Source: an uncultured Atopobiaceae bacterium (GTDB lineage Bacteria > Actinomycetota > Coriobacteriia > Coriobacteriales > Atopobiaceae). Taken from it: a DNA stretch of 42,179 nucleotides. Shown in pieces: positions 33,311 to 42,136 of the stretch. The notes under the pieces are model-generated. The model was not told the origin of the DNA, did not search any database, and saw nothing but the letters and a program-made list of their open reading frames with translations. The first letter of the stretch is position 1; each line of letters opens with the position of its first letter. The stretch covers positions 1 through 42,179 of the forward strand of contig CANQSI010000002.1 of NCBI GenBank assembly GCA_947626465.1. Reading direction: 5' to 3'. Both the position numbers and the translations under genes were made by a program.

Positions 33311-33431
33311 CTGTGAAAATGCCGCAAGGCTGGTATGCTTTCGTGCGGCTTTCCCGTGCTCGCACGGGGACGGAATCTCGCTGAGCCGCCGAGAAGCACG
33401 GCGCCTTGGGGAGCGCTGAAAAGGGGAGATC
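33311..33431 (+). promoter_or_regulatory. Extended -10 promoter and structured 5' leader of the TPR gene
   Basis: TGG-TATGCT (33331-33339) fits an extended -10, with CTGTGA 17 bp upstream as a weak -35. The predicted RNA would start near 33345 and at once form GCGGCT (33345-33350) paired with AGCCGC (33384-33389), enclosing a hairpin CCCGTG-CTCG-CACGGG (33353-33368). AAGGGGAG then precedes the GTG. I could not match it to a known riboswitch class. Confidence 0.4.
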
Positions 33432-34955
33432 GTGGATTCGCAAGCCTTCGAAGCAGGCCGAAGCGCCTACCAAAACGGTGATTTCGCTACCGCGCAAGCG
33501 TTGCTCGCGAGGGCGAAGGGCCCGGGGGAAGTGAACGGCGCAGCCGACCACCTGCGGGGCAACGCGCTCATGCGCCTTGGGCTCTACAACGACGCCGCCC
33601 AGGCCTACGGCGATGCGCTCGCCGATGAGTCCTACGGCAAGGTGGGCGCGCTTTCCACGAACCGTGGTCGCGCCTATCTCGCGGCGGGGCAGCCCGACGC
33701 GGCGGTGGCATCCCTCACCCAGGCGCTCTCCGACCCCACCTATCCCACCCCCTACAAGGCCCAAGCTGCCCTCGGCGAGGCCTACGAGCGCCTCGGCCAG
33801 CCTCGTGAGGCGGGCGCCGCATGGCGAAACGCCGCCATCGACGAATCGAACCCCAACCCCTCGCTCGCCCTCGCCAAGCTTGGAGGGTGCTTCATGCAGC
33901 TCGGGCGCCCGATGGATGCCGTCGAGGCCTACCGCACGGCGCTCGACTTCTCCGCGCCCCAGGCCGATCAAAACGCCATCCACGCCGAGCTCGGCGAGGC
34001 GTACGTGCAGGCGAACCGCCTCACGGAAGCGGCTGATGCCTTCAGCCAGGCCATGGCCGACGGCACCTACCAGCTCACGCCGAACCAGCAGGCCGCCTAT
34101 GCCGCGGCGGCGAACGCCATGCGCGCGCTCGGCGCGGCGGGCAGGAGCGAGACCGACGCCATGCTCGCGGCGGCGGGCTATGGGCAGCCGGGCACGGGCT
34201 CCCTCGATCCGCTCGATCCGCTCGGCTCCTCGGGCGAATTCATCCCGTCTCCCGAGGACACCGGCTTCTTCGAGGTGTCCGAGCAAGACATCGTGGAGAA
34301 CGCCAAGAAGCAGGCCAAGGTGCAGCGCAAGAACAAGCACACCGGCCTCAAGGTGTTCATCGCCATCCTCGTGATCGTGGGCGTGATTGCCGCATGCGGC
34401 GTGGGGCTCTACATGGCGGGCTACGGATGGCCCATGCAAGAAGACGTGGTAACCGGACTCTTCTCGGCCGAGGACTCGGGGCAGGATCCCTCAACCTACC
34501 TCGCCAGCGGCCTCTCCGACGACCAGATCGCATCCATCGAGGCCATCATCCCCTCCGGCGCCACGGTGCAGATCGACGGCGTGGATCGCACGACGACCAC
34601 CTCCACTGTCACCCTCACCGCCACGCTCGCCGAAGGCGGAACGCAGAACTACATCGTCACGCTCGTGCGCGACGGCCTCGGCTGGAAGGTCTCCGACGTC
34701 CAGCTCTCCTTTGATTCGCTGTTGAGCGGTGGGGACGCTGCAACCACCGATACCACCACCGACACCACCGCCACCGATACGCAGGTCGTGGACACCACGC
34801 AGCAGACGGCGCCCACAGACGACACCACCGATCTCACCGTGGATACGGACGTGGTAGCCGACGAGGGCACCCTCACTCCCGACGACCAAACCGGCACCAA
34901 GACCCCCGGCACCACTGGCGCTGAGGGCGAGGGCGATCAAACGGCCGCACAGTAG
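33432..34955 (+). CDS. TPR-repeat single-pass membrane protein upstream of mreB
   Basis: 507 residues. At least five TPR-like helical repeats (about 5-235, with patterns such as ALGEAYERLGQPREAGAAW and LGEAYVQANRLTEAADAF) should lie in the cytoplasm. A membrane helix follows at about 306-330, then an extracellular domain (about 345-430) ending in a Thr/Asp-rich tail (about 430-507) like a flexible wall-spanning segment. TPRs mediate protein contacts, so a scaffold linking cytoplasmic proteins to the envelope is a reasonable guess given the mre genes 25 bp downstream. No enzyme motif is seen. Start GTG 33432 follows AAGGGGAG. Confidence 0.78.
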   Translation: MDSQAFEAGRSAYQNGDFATAQALLARAKGPGEVNGAADHLRGNALMRLGLYNDAAQAYGDALADESYGKVGALSTNRGRAYLAAGQPDAAVASLTQALSDPTYPTPYKAQAALGEAYERLGQPREAGAAWRNAAIDESNPNPSLALAKLGGCFMQLGRPMDAVEAYRTALDFSAPQADQNAIHAELGEAYVQANRLTEAADAFSQAMADGTYQLTPNQQAAYAAAANAMRALGAAGRSETDAMLAAAGYGQPGTGSLDPLDPLGSSGEFIPSPEDTGFFEVSEQDIVENAKKQAKVQRKNKHTGLKVFIAILVIVGVIAACGVGLYMAGYGWPMQEDVVTGLFSAEDSGQDPSTYLASGLSDDQIASIEAIIPSGATVQIDGVDRTTTTSTVTLTATLAEGGTQNYIVTLVRDGLGWKVSDVQLSFDSLLSGGDAATTDTTTDTTATDTQVVDTTQQTAPTDDTTDLTVDTDVVADEGTLTPDDQTGTKTPGTTGAEGEGDQTAAQ

Positions 34956-34980
34956 CGAGCGAAGACGGAGCGGCTTGAGC

Positions 34981-36039
34981 ATGGGCTTCATCGATCAATT
35001 CCTGAGCGATTCCCTCGGAGATAGGGGAGACCTCGCGATCGACCTCGGCACGGCGAACACCCTCGTGGCCGTGCGAGGCGAGGGCATCGTCTTGAACGAG
35101 CCTTCGGTGGTGGCCATCGACCAAAACGAGGAGCGCGTGCTCGCCGTGGGCATCGACGCAAAGCGCATGGTCGGGCGCACGCCCGGCTCCATCACCGCAT
35201 TCCGCCCGCTCAAGGACGGCGTGATCGCCGACTTCGACGTCACCGAGGTGATGCTTCGCTACTTCATCGAGAAGGCACATGGCGACCAGCGTCGTTGGCC
35301 GTGGTCGCCGCGGCCGCGCGTCGTGGTGTGCGTGCCTTCCGGCGTGACGTCCGTGGAGAAGCGTGCGGTGTTCGAAGCCACCATCCAGGCGGGCGCGCGG
35401 CGCGCCTACCTCATCGAAGAACCCATGGCGGCGGCGATCGGCGCGGACCTCCCCATCGAGGAGCCCACAGGCTCCATGGTGGTGGACATCGGCGGCGGCA
35501 CCTCCGAGGTCGCCGTGATCGCGATGGGCGGCATCGTCGTCTCGCAGTCCATCCGCACCGCCGGCGACGAATTCGACGAGACGATCCTCGAGCACGTGAA
35601 GAACGCGCACAACCTCCTCATCGGCGAGCGCACCGCGGAGGACATCAAGATCAAGGTGGGCTCCGCGGCGCCCCAGCGCGAGGAGCTCGACGTGGAGGTG
35701 AACGGCCTCGACGCCACGAGCGGCCTGCCGAAGACGGTGCACATCACGTCGGAGGAAATCCGCCGTTGCCTGAACCAGCCCCTCGACGAGGTGACGAAGG
35801 CCGTGAAGGCGGCGCTCGACCGCACCCCGCCCGACCTCGCTTCCGACCTCATGTACTACGGCATCATGCTCACCGGTGGCGGCGGGCTGCTCCGCGGGCT
35901 CGACACGCGCCTCCGCGAGGAGACGGGCGTGCCGGTGAACGTGAGCCCGACGGCTCTCGAAAACGTCGTGAACGGCTGCCTGCGCGTCCTCGAGGCGAAC
36001 GCGCTCTCCGGCGGGTTCGTGCAGAGCAGCGGCTACTAG
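34981..36039 (+). CDS. mreB: Rod shape-determining protein MreB (actin homologue)
   Basis: 352 residues. The actin-fold phosphate loops are clear: AIDLGTANTLVAV near the N-terminus, VVDIGGGTSEVAVI and MLTGGGGLLRGLD. MreB filaments on the inner face of the membrane guide elongasome movement. ATG 34981 is placed 10 nt after GGAG; TTG 34975 in frame is a close alternative. This is the first of five consecutive shape genes. Because most mycelial and rod Actinomycetota grow at poles without MreB, its presence fits a Coriobacteriia-like lineage. Confidence 0.97.
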   Translation: MGFIDQFLSDSLGDRGDLAIDLGTANTLVAVRGEGIVLNEPSVVAIDQNEERVLAVGIDAKRMVGRTPGSITAFRPLKDGVIADFDVTEVMLRYFIEKAHGDQRRWPWSPRPRVVVCVPSGVTSVEKRAVFEATIQAGARRAYLIEEPMAAAIGADLPIEEPTGSMVVDIGGGTSEVAVIAMGGIVVSQSIRTAGDEFDETILEHVKNAHNLLIGERTAEDIKIKVGSAAPQREELDVEVNGLDATSGLPKTVHITSEEIRRCLNQPLDEVTKAVKAALDRTPPDLASDLMYYGIMLTGGGGLLRGLDTRLREETGVPVNVSPTALENVVNGCLRVLEANALSGGFVQSSGY

Positions 36040-36053
36040 TTCCGGGGGCCTTT

Positions 36054-37028
36054 GTGGCTGCGAACTCGTCCCTTTCCGGTTTGGGCAAAAACGACGACGG
36101 AAGGCTTCGCACCTTCATCATCCTCGTCGTGGTGTCGCTCGTACTCTTCACGCTCTCATGCCGCCCCGAGACGAAGGGCGCCTTCGACTTCGTGAAGGGC
36201 ATCTCGCAAACCGCCACCGCACCGGTGCGCTACATCGGCACGCTCGTGACGCTTCCCTTCCAGGGACTGGGCAATGTGGTGGGCAACCTCACGGCGCCCG
36301 AGGCCACCCTCTCAGAGCTCCAGGACCAAAACGAGCAACTCATCGCGGAGAATGCGCTCCTTCGGGAGCAGGCACTCGCGGCCGAGCGGCTCGAAGCGCT
36401 CCTCGAGCTCAAGAACACCCACGAGCTCACCTCCGTGGGCGCGCGGGTGATATCCGGCTCAGTCGATTCCGCAACCTCCTCGATCACCATCGACAAGGGC
36501 AGCATCGACGGCATCGAAGTCGGCATGCCCGTCACCGATTCGCTCGGACTCGTCGGGCAAATCTCCGAGGTGACCCCCACCACCTCCATCGTACGCCTCA
36601 TCACCGACGAGCGATCCGGCGTCTCGGCCATGGTGCAGGAGAGCAGGGCCCAGGGCCAAGCCGAGGGTGCCGCCGATGGAAGCCTCCGCCTGTCGCTCGT
36701 CTCGGGCGACCAGAAGGTGGAGATCGGCGACCTCGTGGTGACGAGCGGGCTCGGCGGGGTCTTCCCCAAGGGCCTTCCGCTCGGGGTGGTGACCTCGGTG
36801 AACCGGGGCGACGGAGACCTCTACCAGACGATCATCATGCGCCCCGTCGCGCTCACCGCGCCCTTCGAAGAGGTGCTCGTGGTGACGGAGCTTTCCGACG
36901 GGCAGCATGCGAGCAAGGAGGATGCGGAGGCCGCCGAGCGCCAAGACATCGACGCCTCGCAGAACATCCAGGGCATCCCCGAGGAGGGCGAAGGCGGCGA
37001 GGGCCAAGAGGATGGTGAATCCTCATGA
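36054..37028 (+). CDS. mreC: Rod shape-determining protein MreC
   Basis: 324 residues. A short cytoplasmic tail, a membrane helix (about 20-38), an extracellular coiled coil (ELQDQNEQLIAENALLREQ, about 84-115), and the beta-barrel MreC core (IDGIEVGMPVTDSLGLVGQI) are followed by a Glu/Gly-rich tail. MreC links MreB to PBP2. The start is GTG 36054, 14 nt after mreB, with GGGGG upstream; the open frame extends left only as a shadow of mreB. Its end overlaps mreD (ATGA). Confidence 0.93.
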   Translation: MAANSSLSGLGKNDDGRLRTFIILVVVSLVLFTLSCRPETKGAFDFVKGISQTATAPVRYIGTLVTLPFQGLGNVVGNLTAPEATLSELQDQNEQLIAENALLREQALAAERLEALLELKNTHELTSVGARVISGSVDSATSSITIDKGSIDGIEVGMPVTDSLGLVGQISEVTPTTSIVRLITDERSGVSAMVQESRAQGQAEGAADGSLRLSLVSGDQKVEIGDLVVTSGLGGVFPKGLPLGVVTSVNRGDGDLYQTIIMRPVALTAPFEEVLVVTELSDGQHASKEDAEAAERQDIDASQNIQGIPEEGEGGEGQEDGESS

Positions 37029-37582
37029 TGATCGTCAACGACCAAAACCAGCGCACCCGTCGTCTGGCGATCCTCTGCATCGTCTGCTTCGTGCTGCAGC
37101 TCGCCATCGCGCCCTTCATCGCGATCGGGGCAGGACACGTGAACTTCTGCCTCATCTGCGCGTTCACCGCGGCATTCATGGGCGGTGGCGTCGCACCCAT
37201 CTGGGTGGCGTTTATCTCGGGCATCTTCTTCGACCTCACCTCCACCACGCCGGTGGGGCTCATGGCGCTCCTGCTCGTGCTCGCCGCCTTCCTGCTGAAC
37301 CCGGGGGATCGCGATCGACTCGTCGACGAACCCGTGCGCTGCCTTCGAGATGGCGCGATCATGGTGCTCGGCGTCGAGCTCGTCTACCAGCTCATGCTGC
37401 TCCTCGTGGCGCCGGGTGCGCCATTTATCGACATGGTGTTTTTGCGATGGTTGCCGGCATCGCTCCTTGATTGGCTTTGCCTAGTACCCTTTGTGCTCGT
37501 TCTTTCGCGGACGAAGAGCGATGTGCTCACGCTCGGCGGCGGCGCGAAGAAGAGCTTCCCGGGAAAGCGCTACAAGCTCTAG
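37025..37582 (+). CDS. mreD: Rod shape-determining protein MreD
   Basis: 185 residues, a small hydrophobic protein with about five membrane helices and the family stretch WVAFISGIFFDLTSTTPVGL. It is part of the elongasome. It overlaps mreC by 4 nt. MreD is poorly conserved, so assignment rests on length, hydrophobicity, the FFDLTSTTPVG pattern and gene order. Confidence 0.9.
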   Translation: MMIVNDQNQRTRRLAILCIVCFVLQLAIAPFIAIGAGHVNFCLICAFTAAFMGGGVAPIWVAFISGIFFDLTSTTPVGLMALLLVLAAFLLNPGDRDRLVDEPVRCLRDGAIMVLGVELVYQLMLLLVAPGAPFIDMVFLRWLPASLLDWLCLVPFVLVLSRTKSDVLTLGGGAKKSFPGKRYKL

Positions 37583-37600
37583 CGCACGCAATCGAGGCCC

Positions 37601-39628
37601 ATGGACCGTTCGCTTCTCATATTCCTCGCCATCGTGGTGATCGCGCTCGTGGCGCTCTTGCTGTGGTTCGTGCTGAACCGCCGCAAGAACCCCATCAAGG
37701 TGGACATCGGTGGCCAGACGCCGCAGGCGAAGGGCGGTGAGGGCGACACCACCGAGAAGGGCTTCAAGCGAAGCCTCCTCGGCCTCGGTATCTTCTCCGG
37801 CACGATCTTCGGCGTGCTCCTCGCGCGCCTCTGGTCCATGCAACTCGTGGGCGCGGAGGAGTTCTCGGAGCAAGCCGAGCTCAACCGCACGCGCACCGTC
37901 ACGAGCCCGGCGCCCAGGGGGCGAATCCTCGACAGGAACGGCCTCGAGCTCGTGACGAACCGTCCCTCGCTCGCCGTCGTGGCCACGCCCGACGTGGTGG
38001 ATGACGAGCAGGAGATGCACCTCCTCGCGAACCTCCTCGGCATGCCCTACATGGCCGTGCGGAGGAACATCCAGGACGCCACCGAGGGCATGCAGAGCAA
38101 CCGCACCGTGGCGGTGGATGTGTCGCGCGCGGCGGTGGCCTACATCGAGGAGCATCCCGATCTCTTCCCCGGCATCACCATCGAGGAGCGCAGCGAGCGC
38201 GCCTACCCCTATGGCACCCTCGCCGCGCACGTGCTCGGCTACACCGGCCCCGTGACGGCGGAGCAGCTGGAATCCGCCACGGATGATCGCGAGAAGATCA
38301 ACTACGAATCCGGCGACGTGGTGGGGCAGGCGGGCGTCGAGTACCAATACGAGGAACTCCTGCAGGGCATACGCGGCGAGCGAACGGTCTACGTGAATGC
38401 CGCGGGCGAGGTGACGGGCGTGGCTTCCGAGGTGGCGCCCATCCAAGGCTCCGACGTGGTGCTCACCATCGACGCGAAGATCCAAAAGGCCGCGGAGGAG
38501 GGGCTCCAGCACGCCATCCAGGTTTCCAATGCCAAGGGGGAGGGCGGCGTGGGCCGTGGCGCGTGCCTCGTGCTCGACGCGACGAATGGCGAGATCCTCG
38601 CGATGGCGAGCGCACCGGACTTCGAGCCCTCGGTCTTCGTGGGCGGCATCGCCACGGCCGACTGGGAACAGCTCAACGACGAGAAGAGCGGCTATCCGCT
38701 GCTCAACCGTTGCGTGTCGGGCACCTACCCCTCCGCCTCCACCATCAAGCCGCTCTCGGCCTTCGCCGCCTTCGATTCCGGCATCTCCACCGTGAACTCC
38801 GTCTACAACTGCCCGGGCTTCTGGACCGGCTTCGGCGAGGCGAGCGGCCAGTATTGCTGGAACCACAACGGCCACGGGGCGATGGACATGCGAAGCGGCA
38901 TCGTCTATTCCTGCGACAGCGTTTTCTACGAGATCGGCAAGGCGATCTTCTACTCCGACACCCCCGAGGCCCTCCAGGCGAAGTATCGCCAATGGAAGCT
39001 CGGCGAGAAGCTCGGCGTGGACCTGCCGAGCGAGGAGGCGGGCCGCATCCCCGATGCGCAGTGGAAATGGGACTACTTCACGGGGTGGACGGACGACGAC
39101 CGCGTGTGGCACGGCGGCGACACCACCAACCTCGTGATCGGGCAGGGCGACCTCCTCGTCACCCCGCTGCAGATGGCGTCCGTCTACCTCGCCATCGCCA
39201 ACGACGGCACGATGTGGACGCCGCACATCCTGAAGGAGGTGCGGAACTCGAACGCCTCCGGCTCCGTGCTCGCCTATGAGCCAACCGGCACGCCCATCGA
39301 GGAATCCAAGGAGTACCTCGCCTTTGCACGCGATGCGATGCAGGGCGTGATCTATGAGGAAGACGACGCCGTGGCCTCGCACTTCACGAACCTGCCGGTG
39401 GCGGTGGCGGGAAAGACCGGCACGGCGGAGCGCCAAGGCTATTCGCAGTCAACCGGCTGGTTCATCGCCTACGCGCCTGCCGACGACCCCAAGTACGTCG
39501 TCTGCGCGGTGATCGAGGAAGGCGGCTTCGGCTCCACGTCCGCCATGTATGCCGTGCGCGATGTGCTCGGCGCAATCTACGACACGCCGGATACCTCCCA
39601 AGCCGTCTCGTCCGTGGGCGCGCGCTAG
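37601..39628 (+). CDS. mrdA: Penicillin-binding protein 2 (elongasome transpeptidase)
   Basis: 675 residues. A pedestal region begins with PRGRILDRNGLELVTNRPSLAVV. The transpeptidase domain has the SxxK nucleophile S380-K383 (STIK), the second motif S437-C438-D439 and KTG at 605-607. It cross-links peptidoglycan on the outer face with its partner RodA, the next gene. Unusually, two hydrophobic segments are present, at about 4-26 and 57-80; PBP2 normally has one. An in-frame GTG at 37700 would remove the first, but only ATG 37601 has a GAGG ribosome site. Confidence 0.95.
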   Translation: MDRSLLIFLAIVVIALVALLLWFVLNRRKNPIKVDIGGQTPQAKGGEGDTTEKGFKRSLLGLGIFSGTIFGVLLARLWSMQLVGAEEFSEQAELNRTRTVTSPAPRGRILDRNGLELVTNRPSLAVVATPDVVDDEQEMHLLANLLGMPYMAVRRNIQDATEGMQSNRTVAVDVSRAAVAYIEEHPDLFPGITIEERSERAYPYGTLAAHVLGYTGPVTAEQLESATDDREKINYESGDVVGQAGVEYQYEELLQGIRGERTVYVNAAGEVTGVASEVAPIQGSDVVLTIDAKIQKAAEEGLQHAIQVSNAKGEGGVGRGACLVLDATNGEILAMASAPDFEPSVFVGGIATADWEQLNDEKSGYPLLNRCVSGTYPSASTIKPLSAFAAFDSGISTVNSVYNCPGFWTGFGEASGQYCWNHNGHGAMDMRSGIVYSCDSVFYEIGKAIFYSDTPEALQAKYRQWKLGEKLGVDLPSEEAGRIPDAQWKWDYFTGWTDDDRVWHGGDTTNLVIGQGDLLVTPLQMASVYLAIANDGTMWTPHILKEVRNSNASGSVLAYEPTGTPIEESKEYLAFARDAMQGVIYEEDDAVASHFTNLPVAVAGKTGTAERQGYSQSTGWFIAYAPADDPKYVVCAVIEEGGFGSTSAMYAVRDVLGAIYDTPDTSQAVSSVGAR

Positions 39629-39638
39629 GCTAGGCACC

Positions 39639-40865
39639 ATGGCGACCCACTCGAAGACAGCCCCACGGCCCCGTACGCTCGGCGACCTCGCGCGTCCGCT
39701 CGACAGCGGTGCGAGCCCGCAGGGTCCCAAGACGCGAGCCCTCGCGAGGCCGAAGATCGTGAAGGAGCTCTACCTCCCGGTGCTCATTCCGGCGACGCTC
39801 CTCGTGCTCTTCGGGCTTCTCGTGGTGTGGTCGGCCTCCCTCTCCATCAGCGATGCGTCGCTTCCGCGCCAGCTCGTGGGTGTGGCGCTCGGGCTCGCAG
39901 CGGCCGTCATCATCTGGCGCTACGACTATCGCGACCTCGCGAACTTCACCCACGCGCTCCTCATCGCCGACATCGTGCTCTTCGCGCTACCCCTCATTCC
40001 CGGGCTCGGCTACTCGGCGAAGGGTATGACCGGCTGGATCCAAATCCCCCTCATCGGGCTTCGCATCCAGCCGTCGGAGATCATGAAGCTCGTCACCATC
40101 TACCTCATGGCCGCGCTCGGCGCCTCCTACAACGGGCGCATCAAGAAGTTCGAGGACTACCTCAAGCTCTGCGGCATGCTCGCCATCCCGTTCGTGCTGC
40201 TCGTGACGCAGGACCTCGGCTCGTCGCTCATCGTCCTCGTCGCGGGTGCGGCGATCATCATCTGCTCCGGCGCCAAGGCCGAGTGGGTGATCGCCACGAT
40301 CGTGCTCGTCGCGCTCCTCGTGGGCGTGGTGATCTTCTGCTCCGTGACGGAGGGCCTCCCGAACATCCTCAAGGACTACCAGGTGAAGCGCCTCATCGTC
40401 TTCATCGACCCCTCCGTGGATCCGGCGGGCGACGGCTACAACCTCCAGCAGGCCAAGATCGCCGTGGGAAGCGGTGGCCTCTTCGGCAAGGGCATCGGCA
40501 ACGCCACGCAGGCCGGCCAGGGCTTTCTGCCCGAGGCGCACACCGACTTCGTCTTCGCACTCCTCGCCGAGGAATTCGGCTTCCTCGGAGCCTGCGTGCT
40601 CCTCGCCCTCTTCGCGTGGCTCATCTTCTCCACGATCAAGCTCGCGCAAACCACCGAGGCCCCATTCGCGAAGCTCGTGCTCGTGGGCGTCGTGGCCATG
40701 TGGTCGTTCCAGGTGCTCGAGAACATCGGCATGTGCCTCGGCATCATGCCCATCACCGGCATCCCGCTGCCCTTCATCAGCTACGGCGCCTCGTCCATGG
40801 TGGTGCAACTGGCTTCCGTCGGCATGGTGCAAAGCGTCTATTTTCACCGGCCCAAGGCCGGGTAG
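39639..40865 (+). CDS. rodA: Peptidoglycan glycosyltransferase RodA (SEDS family)
   Basis: 408 residues with about ten membrane helices. SEDS motifs include KGMTGWIQIPLIGLRIQPSEIMKL, TQDLGSSLIVLV, GKGIGNATQAGQGFLPEAHTDFVFALLAEEFGFLG and the C-terminal GIMPITGIPLPFISYGASSM. It polymerises lipid II into glycan strands and works with PBP2. A cytoplasmic N-terminal extension of about 45 residues (Pro/Arg/Ala-rich) precedes the first helix. ATG 39639 lies 10 nt after the mrdA stop, so the shape genes form one unit. Confidence 0.96.
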   Translation: MATHSKTAPRPRTLGDLARPLDSGASPQGPKTRALARPKIVKELYLPVLIPATLLVLFGLLVVWSASLSISDASLPRQLVGVALGLAAAVIIWRYDYRDLANFTHALLIADIVLFALPLIPGLGYSAKGMTGWIQIPLIGLRIQPSEIMKLVTIYLMAALGASYNGRIKKFEDYLKLCGMLAIPFVLLVTQDLGSSLIVLVAGAAIIICSGAKAEWVIATIVLVALLVGVVIFCSVTEGLPNILKDYQVKRLIVFIDPSVDPAGDGYNLQQAKIAVGSGGLFGKGIGNATQAGQGFLPEAHTDFVFALLAEEFGFLGACVLLALFAWLIFSTIKLAQTTEAPFAKLVLVGVVAMWSFQVLENIGMCLGIMPITGIPLPFISYGASSMVVQLASVGMVQSVYFHRPKAG

Positions 40866-40945
40866 CCGGGGGCTATATGCGTCCTCGCCCCTCGGTGTGG
40901 CTAAACTAATCTGAAACGATGATTCAGTCTCGGGGGAGGCTTGGT

Positions 40946-42019
40946 ATGGGCATCATGGACTTTCTGAACGCCGCGAACCTCGTGGAGCTCTTCAACACGG
41001 GTCGCAAGGCCGAGGCTGACCGCACGCAGGCGATTCGCGTGGGGGTTTCCATCGACCCCGAGACGCCGCCTGAGATTGCCGCCGTGGTGAAGGAGGCGCT
41101 CGTCCCCGAGACTTCCGAAGCCATGGTATGCGTGAATCGCCTCGAGCCGGGAAGCGCCTTCATGGCGGATCCCTCCTGCGACGTGGCGCTCGTGCTCTGC
41201 GGAGGCTCGACGCAGCTTTGCCACGACGCGGGCGTGGCATGGCTCAAGGCGAATGTGCCCACGCTCATGGTGGGTCGCTCGAGCGTGGAAGTGCCGGGCT
41301 GCACGCTCGGCGGCGCGGTGGCGTCGCGGCTCATGTCGTCAGATCCGGGCGAGCTCATCGACCGCCTCGGGCATTGGATCGTGGTGAGCACGGGCAAGGA
41401 AGTGGCGTTTGCGGCGAACTTCCCCTTCTGCCGCCGCGCCGTGGCTCAGAACCTCATCCACGCGGTGGCGCTCTCGAATGCGGCGGTGGCCACGTTCAAC
41501 TTCGTTCCCGGCATCTTCGACTTCGCGATGGTGACGGCAAACGAGTTCAAGCTCGCGCTCGACATCGCCTCGGTCTACGACCAGCAGGTCTCCTTCGAGC
41601 GCCTTCCCGAGATCATCGCGATCGTGGCGTTCGGCGCCGTCACGCGCACCGTGGCGGGCATTGCGGAGAAGGCAGTGCCCAAGCTCGCATGGCTCGTGCG
41701 CGGGGCGGCGGGCTTCGGCGGAGCGGTGATCACCGGCAATCTCCTCATGGCCCGTTTCGAGGGTTCGAGCGCCATGGAGGGGCCGCTCGGGGCTGTGCTC
41801 GCGCGCGTGAAGGATCTCGGCGACCTTGCTGCGGAGAAGATCGGCCAACTCACGGGCGATGTGATAAAGCTCGGTCCCGATGCGCTCTACTTCCACCCGA
41901 AGGCGGCAAAGGGCGCGGACAGCACGCCCGCAGGAGACGTGGAGGAAGCCACTCCCGCGCCGAACACCTCCTGGATCCACCTCGACAACGCGGGCGGCGT
42001 GTCCATGGAGGGCGCATAG
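40946..42019 (+). CDS. DUF697-like conserved protein of unknown function
   Basis: 357 residues. The C-terminal half contains FNFVPGIFDFAMVTANEFKLALDIASVYDQQV and VRGAAGFGGAVITG, hydrophobic stretches resembling the DUF697/YcjF membrane-associated domain often joined to small GTPases. Here no GTPase motifs are present; the N-terminal half (about 20-140) looks like an alpha/beta domain with LVLCGGSTQLCHDAGVAWL. The function is unknown. ATG 40946 was preferred over ATG 40919 because GGGGGAGG lies just upstream of it. It sits alone between rodA and rplU, 80 bp from rodA. Confidence 0.65.
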   Translation: MGIMDFLNAANLVELFNTGRKAEADRTQAIRVGVSIDPETPPEIAAVVKEALVPETSEAMVCVNRLEPGSAFMADPSCDVALVLCGGSTQLCHDAGVAWLKANVPTLMVGRSSVEVPGCTLGGAVASRLMSSDPGELIDRLGHWIVVSTGKEVAFAANFPFCRRAVAQNLIHAVALSNAAVATFNFVPGIFDFAMVTANEFKLALDIASVYDQQVSFERLPEIIAIVAFGAVTRTVAGIAEKAVPKLAWLVRGAAGFGGAVITGNLLMARFEGSSAMEGPLGAVLARVKDLGDLAAEKIGQLTGDVIKLGPDALYFHPKAAKGADSTPAGDVEEATPAPNTSWIHLDNAGGVSMEGA

Positions 42020-42023
42020 GCGT

Positions 42024-42037
42024 GGCGCAGCTGCGCC
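42024..42037. repeat. 14-bp palindrome after the DUF697-like gene
   Basis: GGCGCAGCTGCGCC, perfectly symmetric. As RNA it would give a 5-bp stem with an AGCT loop and no T-run, so it is at best a weak terminator. Confidence 0.35.
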
Positions 42038-42069
42038 TGTGGAGGCTTGCCCAAGGCGCCCCATGTGCA

Positions 42070-42098
42070 TTGACGCCCCAGCTCCGGGCCTTTATAGT
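42070..42098 (+). promoter_or_regulatory. Promoter of rplU
   Basis: TTGACG (42070-42075), 17-bp spacer, TATAGT (42093-42098): five of six matches at both boxes with ideal spacing. It is the best sigma-70-type promoter in the window and is followed by a leader of about 30 nt, as expected for a ribosomal protein operon. Confidence 0.8.
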
Positions 42099-42136
42099 TG
42101 ATCCTTGCGTGAAAACCGATGTCGAAGGAACAGTCC

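Noticed and set aside
33345-33420. Cyclic di-AMP or other known riboswitch before the TPR gene
   Set aside because: Stems are present, but the conserved loop sequences of known classes are not.
32208-34439. 743-codon minus-strand open frame opposite the zinc-ribbon and TPR genes
   Set aside because: Shadow of the plus-strand genes; the true products have clear zinc ribbons, membrane helices and TPRs.
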